From the NCBI GenBank assembly GCA_028287785.1, contig JAQBOZ010000030.1, positions 1-64,000 on the forward strand: a stretch of DNA of 64,000 bases. Reading direction: 5' to 3'. Below are positions 61,096-64,000 of this stretch, in pieces. Under the pieces are notes generated by a model. It did no database searches. It worked only from the letters and a program-made list of their open reading frames with translations, and had not been told where the DNA came from. The position numbers and the translations under genes were made by a program. This DNA is from Chlorobiota bacterium (GTDB lineage: Bacteria; Bacteroidota; Ignavibacteria; OLB7). Each line of letters begins with the position of its first letter. The stretch's first letter is position 1.

Positions 61096-64000
61096 ATGAA
61101 TTCCGGCGAAGAACATACCATCCCGCGCGCGGGCATATCATGGCCGGATTTCGGCGGCCACGCCTTGTCGCGCCCGTTGCTCTACCTCGCGATCCTGCCG
61201 TTGCTGATGATGATGGTGCCGGTCCGGGGTCTCGGCGCTCCGGGGATGAATGCCGGCATCGGCGCGTTCGTGGAGAACAGGGGGCAGTGGGGGCGGGAGG
61301 CGCGCTTCATGTTCGAGCTTGGCGGGATGCGGACCTGGTTCACGGGACGGGATCTTCTCTTCGTGCTGGATGGCGGTTCCGGGAACGGTCACGTGCTTCG
61401 CCAGCGGTTCCTGGGAAGCGGTGATGATGGGCTCACTGCGCCGGAGCCTCTGGATTCGCGATGGAACTTTATCGGGCCCGGCGGGACGATCGCCGGCGTC
61501 GCGGGATATGGCGAGCTTCGTCGCGACGCCATCTATCCCGGCATCGGCGCGCGGTATTATCGGCGCGGAGAAGCATTGAAGTACGATCTGATCGTGGCGC
61601 CCGGCGCCGATCCGCGGGCCATCCGCTTCGAGTACGACGGCGCGGACCGGACGATGATCGGCGACGACGGCGCGCTGCATCTGGGCACATCGGTCGGCGA
61701 ACTGCTGGAGGCCGCCCCCTACTGCTATCAGGATATCGGCGGAACGCGGAGGGGGGTTCCCTGCCGCTTTGTCCGCGACCGGCGGGGGATCGGGTTCAGG
61801 GTTGGCCGGTACGATCGATCGCGGCCGCTGGTGATCGATCCATCGCTGGTCTACAGCAGCTATTTCGGTGGCCGGCTGGCCGATGCCGGGCGTGGGATCA
61901 CGCTCGATACATCCGGGAATATCATCATGACCGGAACCACCATCTCACCGGACATCCCCACCACCGTTGGCGCCTACGGGCGGTCGCTCAACCCGAGCGG
62001 CGCGCTGGATATCTTCGTGGCAAAGCTCGACCCCACCGGAAGCCGGTTGATCTACGCCACCTATATCGGCGGCAGCGGCGATGACGAGCCGGCATCGGTC
62101 AGGATGCTCCCCAGCGGCCGGGTGGTGGTTGCGGGCTCCACGGCATCGCCCGATTTCCCGGTCACGCGGAATCAGAGGGCATATCACGGGAAGGGGGATG
62201 GGTTCGTGCTGATCCTCGATGACTTCGGCGCCGCGCTGGCCCTCTCCACCTGCGTTGGTGGCGGCGACGATGATCATATCGAGGGCCTTGCGATCGGCAG
62301 CGGCGGAGATATCTACGTTGCCGGGCGGACGCGCTCCGCCGATTTTCCGACATCGGCCAACTATCCCACAACGAAGGCATCCTACAACACAACGCTGAGA
62401 GGGGAGGAGGATGCCTTTATCACGCGGCTGACGCAGGCCGGCGTCTTCTACTACAGCACATATCTGGGGGGCGATTCCAACGATATCGCCACGGCGATTG
62501 CCGTCGAGCCGGGAGGAGCCGCATGGGTGACGGGATGGACCTACTCCGATAATTTTCCGACGGCCGGCCTCCCCTTCAGCAGCGTTCTCAGGGGAAAGCG
62601 CGACTGTTTCGTGACCCGTTTGCGATTCGACGGCACGACGCCCGAGTACAGCACGCTGATCGGCGGCGACGGCGATGACCTGGCCCGTTCGATAGCGCTC
62701 GATGCCGGCGGAAGCGCGTATATCACCGGCTCGACATCATCATCGGATTATCCCTTCACGATCGCCAACCCCGTCCCCTCCGCATCGTGGTTCGTCACGA
62801 AATTCCTCTTCGTCAGCGGCCCCAGAACCACGACCCGTGACTACAGCAGGCGAATCGGGGTGCAGGACAACGGCAGCGGCTGGACGATCCAGGCCGGCGC
62901 GAACAACGAGGTGTTCCTTGCCGGCTCCACCGATGCCGCCGATTTTCCCCTGACCGCCGATGCCTATACCCGATCGCCCCGCGGAGGGTTCGATATCGCG
63001 TTCGTGCGGCTGGGGGCGGCCGGTAATCTGCTCCACGCAAGCGTTGTCGGTGGCGCCGGAAACGATATCCCCTGGCATGAGAGCTACCTGACGCGGCTTG
63101 GCGATCTGATCGTCACCGGCGTTACCGGCTCGACGAACTTTCCGCTCGCCAGGGGAGCATACGACAGCGTGTTGAACGATTCCGGGCGCGCCACCGCGAC
63201 CGATGCGTTTATCATGAGCTTCAGCTTTCTCCGCCGGCCGGTGATCTACTCTCCGGTGAGGCATCTGGATACACTGGGGTGCAGCGATGAGCGGATCATC
63301 ACCTTCCATGTCTACAACACCGGCGATTCCGATCTGAACATCACCCGGAATATCTTCGGCACTCCCTCCCCGTTCGAGGTGATGGAGCCGGACCCGAACA
63401 ACCCGGATTCCAACTACATCCAGCCGCCCGGCGGGATTCCGTACTTCAGAATCAAGCCGGGGGATTCGCTCCGCTACGTTGTGAGGTTCGCCCCGAAATC
63501 CGCGCGCGACTCGGCCGATACGCTTCAGATCTACGGCAACGATTCATCGGCGGGACATCTTCCGTTGAGGATTGCGTTCAATGTGTCGCGCGCCGCGCCG
63601 GCGATCTCCGCCGTGCCGGTGAGCTTCACCTTCAAACCGCTCCTCTTCTGCCAGGGCTTCCGTCACGACAGCTCGCTGGCGATTGTCAACAGCGGCACCG
63701 GGAGCGTGACGGTGACGGGCGCGCGGCTGATCGGCGGGAACGGGACCTTCAACGCCGATACCTCGCTGTTTCCGCGAAGGATAGCCAGGCCCGGATTCTT
63801 CCTGTTGCCGCTGCATTTCCATCCGTCGAGCGCGGGGCTGTTCAGGGATACGCTGCTCGTGACGATCGCCGAGTGTCCCGATCCGCTCCGCGTGCCGGTG
63901 GAGGCCCGAGCCGACTCCATCCTGCTGGCCTATGCCGATACGCTGCTCCGCATTCCCGCCCTGGCGCCGTGCGATGATTCGGTGGAGGTGAGCGAGACGA
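61096..64000 (+). CDS. SBBP-repeat surface protein with HYDIN-like domain (3' end outside window)
   Basis: At least 968 residues of an exported protein are seen. The signal helix is LYLAILPLLMMMVPV, the mature start is AFVENRGQWG, typical of the SBBP (beta-propeller) family, and repeated blades read LIYATYIGGSGDDE, FYYSTYLGGDSND and EYSTLIGGDGDD, with ITLDTSGNIIMTG-type phrases. From about 63250 the protein changes to HYDIN/choice-of-anchor-D-like strands (IITFHVYNTGDSDLNI, SLAIVNSGTGSVTVTG). The stop is beyond base 64000. The start at 61096 is chosen for the signal sequence. Many such proteins end in a T9SS domain; that is not visible here. Confidence 0.88.
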   Translation, partial: MNSGEEHTIPRAGISWPDFGGHALSRPLLYLAILPLLMMMVPVRGLGAPGMNAGIGAFVENRGQWGREARFMFELGGMRTWFTGRDLLFVLDGGSGNGHVLRQRFLGSGDDGLTAPEPLDSRWNFIGPGGTIAGVAGYGELRRDAIYPGIGARYYRRGEALKYDLIVAPGADPRAIRFEYDGADRTMIGDDGALHLGTSVGELLEAAPYCYQDIGGTRRGVPCRFVRDRRGIGFRVGRYDRSRPLVIDPSLVYSSYFGGRLADAGRGITLDTSGNIIMTGTTISPDIPTTVGAYGRSLNPSGALDIFVAKLDPTGSRLIYATYIGGSGDDEPASVRMLPSGRVVVAGSTASPDFPVTRNQRAYHGKGDGFVLILDDFGAALALSTCVGGGDDDHIEGLAIGSGGDIYVAGRTRSADFPTSANYPTTKASYNTTLRGEEDAFITRLTQAGVFYYSTYLGGDSNDIATAIAVEPGGAAWVTGWTYSDNFPTAGLPFSSVLRGKRDCFVTRLRFDGTTPEYSTLIGGDGDDLARSIALDAGGSAYITGSTSSSDYPFTIANPVPSASWFVTKFLFVSGPRTTTRDYSRRIGVQDNGSGWTIQAGANNEVFLAGSTDAADFPLTADAYTRSPRGGFDIAFVRLGAAGNLLHASVVGGAGNDIPWHESYLTRLGDLIVTGVTGSTNFPLARGAYDSVLNDSGRATATDAFIMSFSFLRRPVIYSPVRHLDTLGCSDERIITFHVYNTGDSDLNITRNIFGTPSPFEVMEPDPNNPDSNYIQPPGGIPYFRIKPGDSLRYVVRFAPKSARDSADTLQIYGNDSSAGHLPLRIAFNVSRAAPAISAVPVSFTFKPLLFCQGFRHDSSLAIVNSGTGSVTVTGARLIGGNGTFNADTSLFPRRIARPGFFLLPLHFHPSSAGLFRDTLLVTIAECPDPLRVPVEARADSILLAYADTLLRIPALAPCDDSVEVSET

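Overview
The window looks like chromosomal DNA of a high-GC member of the Bacteroidota/Chlorobi side of the FCB group. A Candidatus Kapabacteria- or Ignavibacteria-like organism fits best, but that is inference. Supporting signs are type IX secretion (T9SS)-style C-terminal sorting domains, PD40/OmpA lipoproteins, SBBP-repeat surface proteins, many outer-membrane beta-barrels and lipoproteins, and frequent lack of clear Shine-Dalgarno sites. No tRNA, rRNA, CRISPR array, prophage or transposase gene was seen.

Layout. 0.6-5.3 kb: a secreted arylsulfotransferase-like protein, a TIGR03118-type beta-propeller lipoprotein and a four-helix-bundle protein. 5.6-12.5 kb: a co-directional fatty-acid/phospholipid cluster plsX-fabH-fabD-fabG-acpP-fabF-rnc. 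12.7-16.6 kb: a barrel protein, then a two-gene phosphonate-type ABC transporter in which the binding lipoprotein and the ATPase are one polypeptide. 16.7-20.4 kb: a PorE-like PD40/OmpA lipoprotein coupled to a barrel protein, and an FG-GAP secreted protein. 20.4-23.0 kb: moaC and a split transketolase. 23.2-30.3 kb: a TPR protein, a DUF3467 protein, a GH57 glucan branching enzyme, a frameshifted conserved gene and topA. 31.1-36.8 kb: a four-gene envelope cluster. 37.9-38.8 kb: a methyltransferase-like membrane protein. 38.9-48.8 kb: two tandem bacterial alpha-2-macroglobulins with intact thioester motifs. 49.4-54.2 kb: cupin, Bcp peroxiredoxin, M28 peptidase and two lipoproteins. 54.3-56.9 kb: an overlapping operon of an FlhF-like GTPase, a signal peptide/TM/proline-rich protein and a 47-residue membrane protein. 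57.3-64 kb: a small protein, an ECF sigma/anti-sigma pair, a tandem-OmpA barrel protein and a large SBBP protein cut off by the window end.

The intergenic DNA carries two repeat families. One is a MITE-like element of about 300 bp, with inverted termini based on GGTAGTGACTCA and nested internal palindromes. It has five copies: one cut by the window start, two in tandem at 37.2-37.8 kb, and two more. The other is a REP-like element of about 60 bp made of two GC-rich hairpins, found three times, always just downstream of a stop codon. Convergent gene pairs are commonly separated by strong hairpins.

The best candidates for undescribed biology are the PhnD-PhnC fusion transporter, the FlhF/membrane-hub operon with a perfect 21-bp inverted repeat in its divergent upstream region, the paired alpha-2-macroglobulins, and the MITE-like family.
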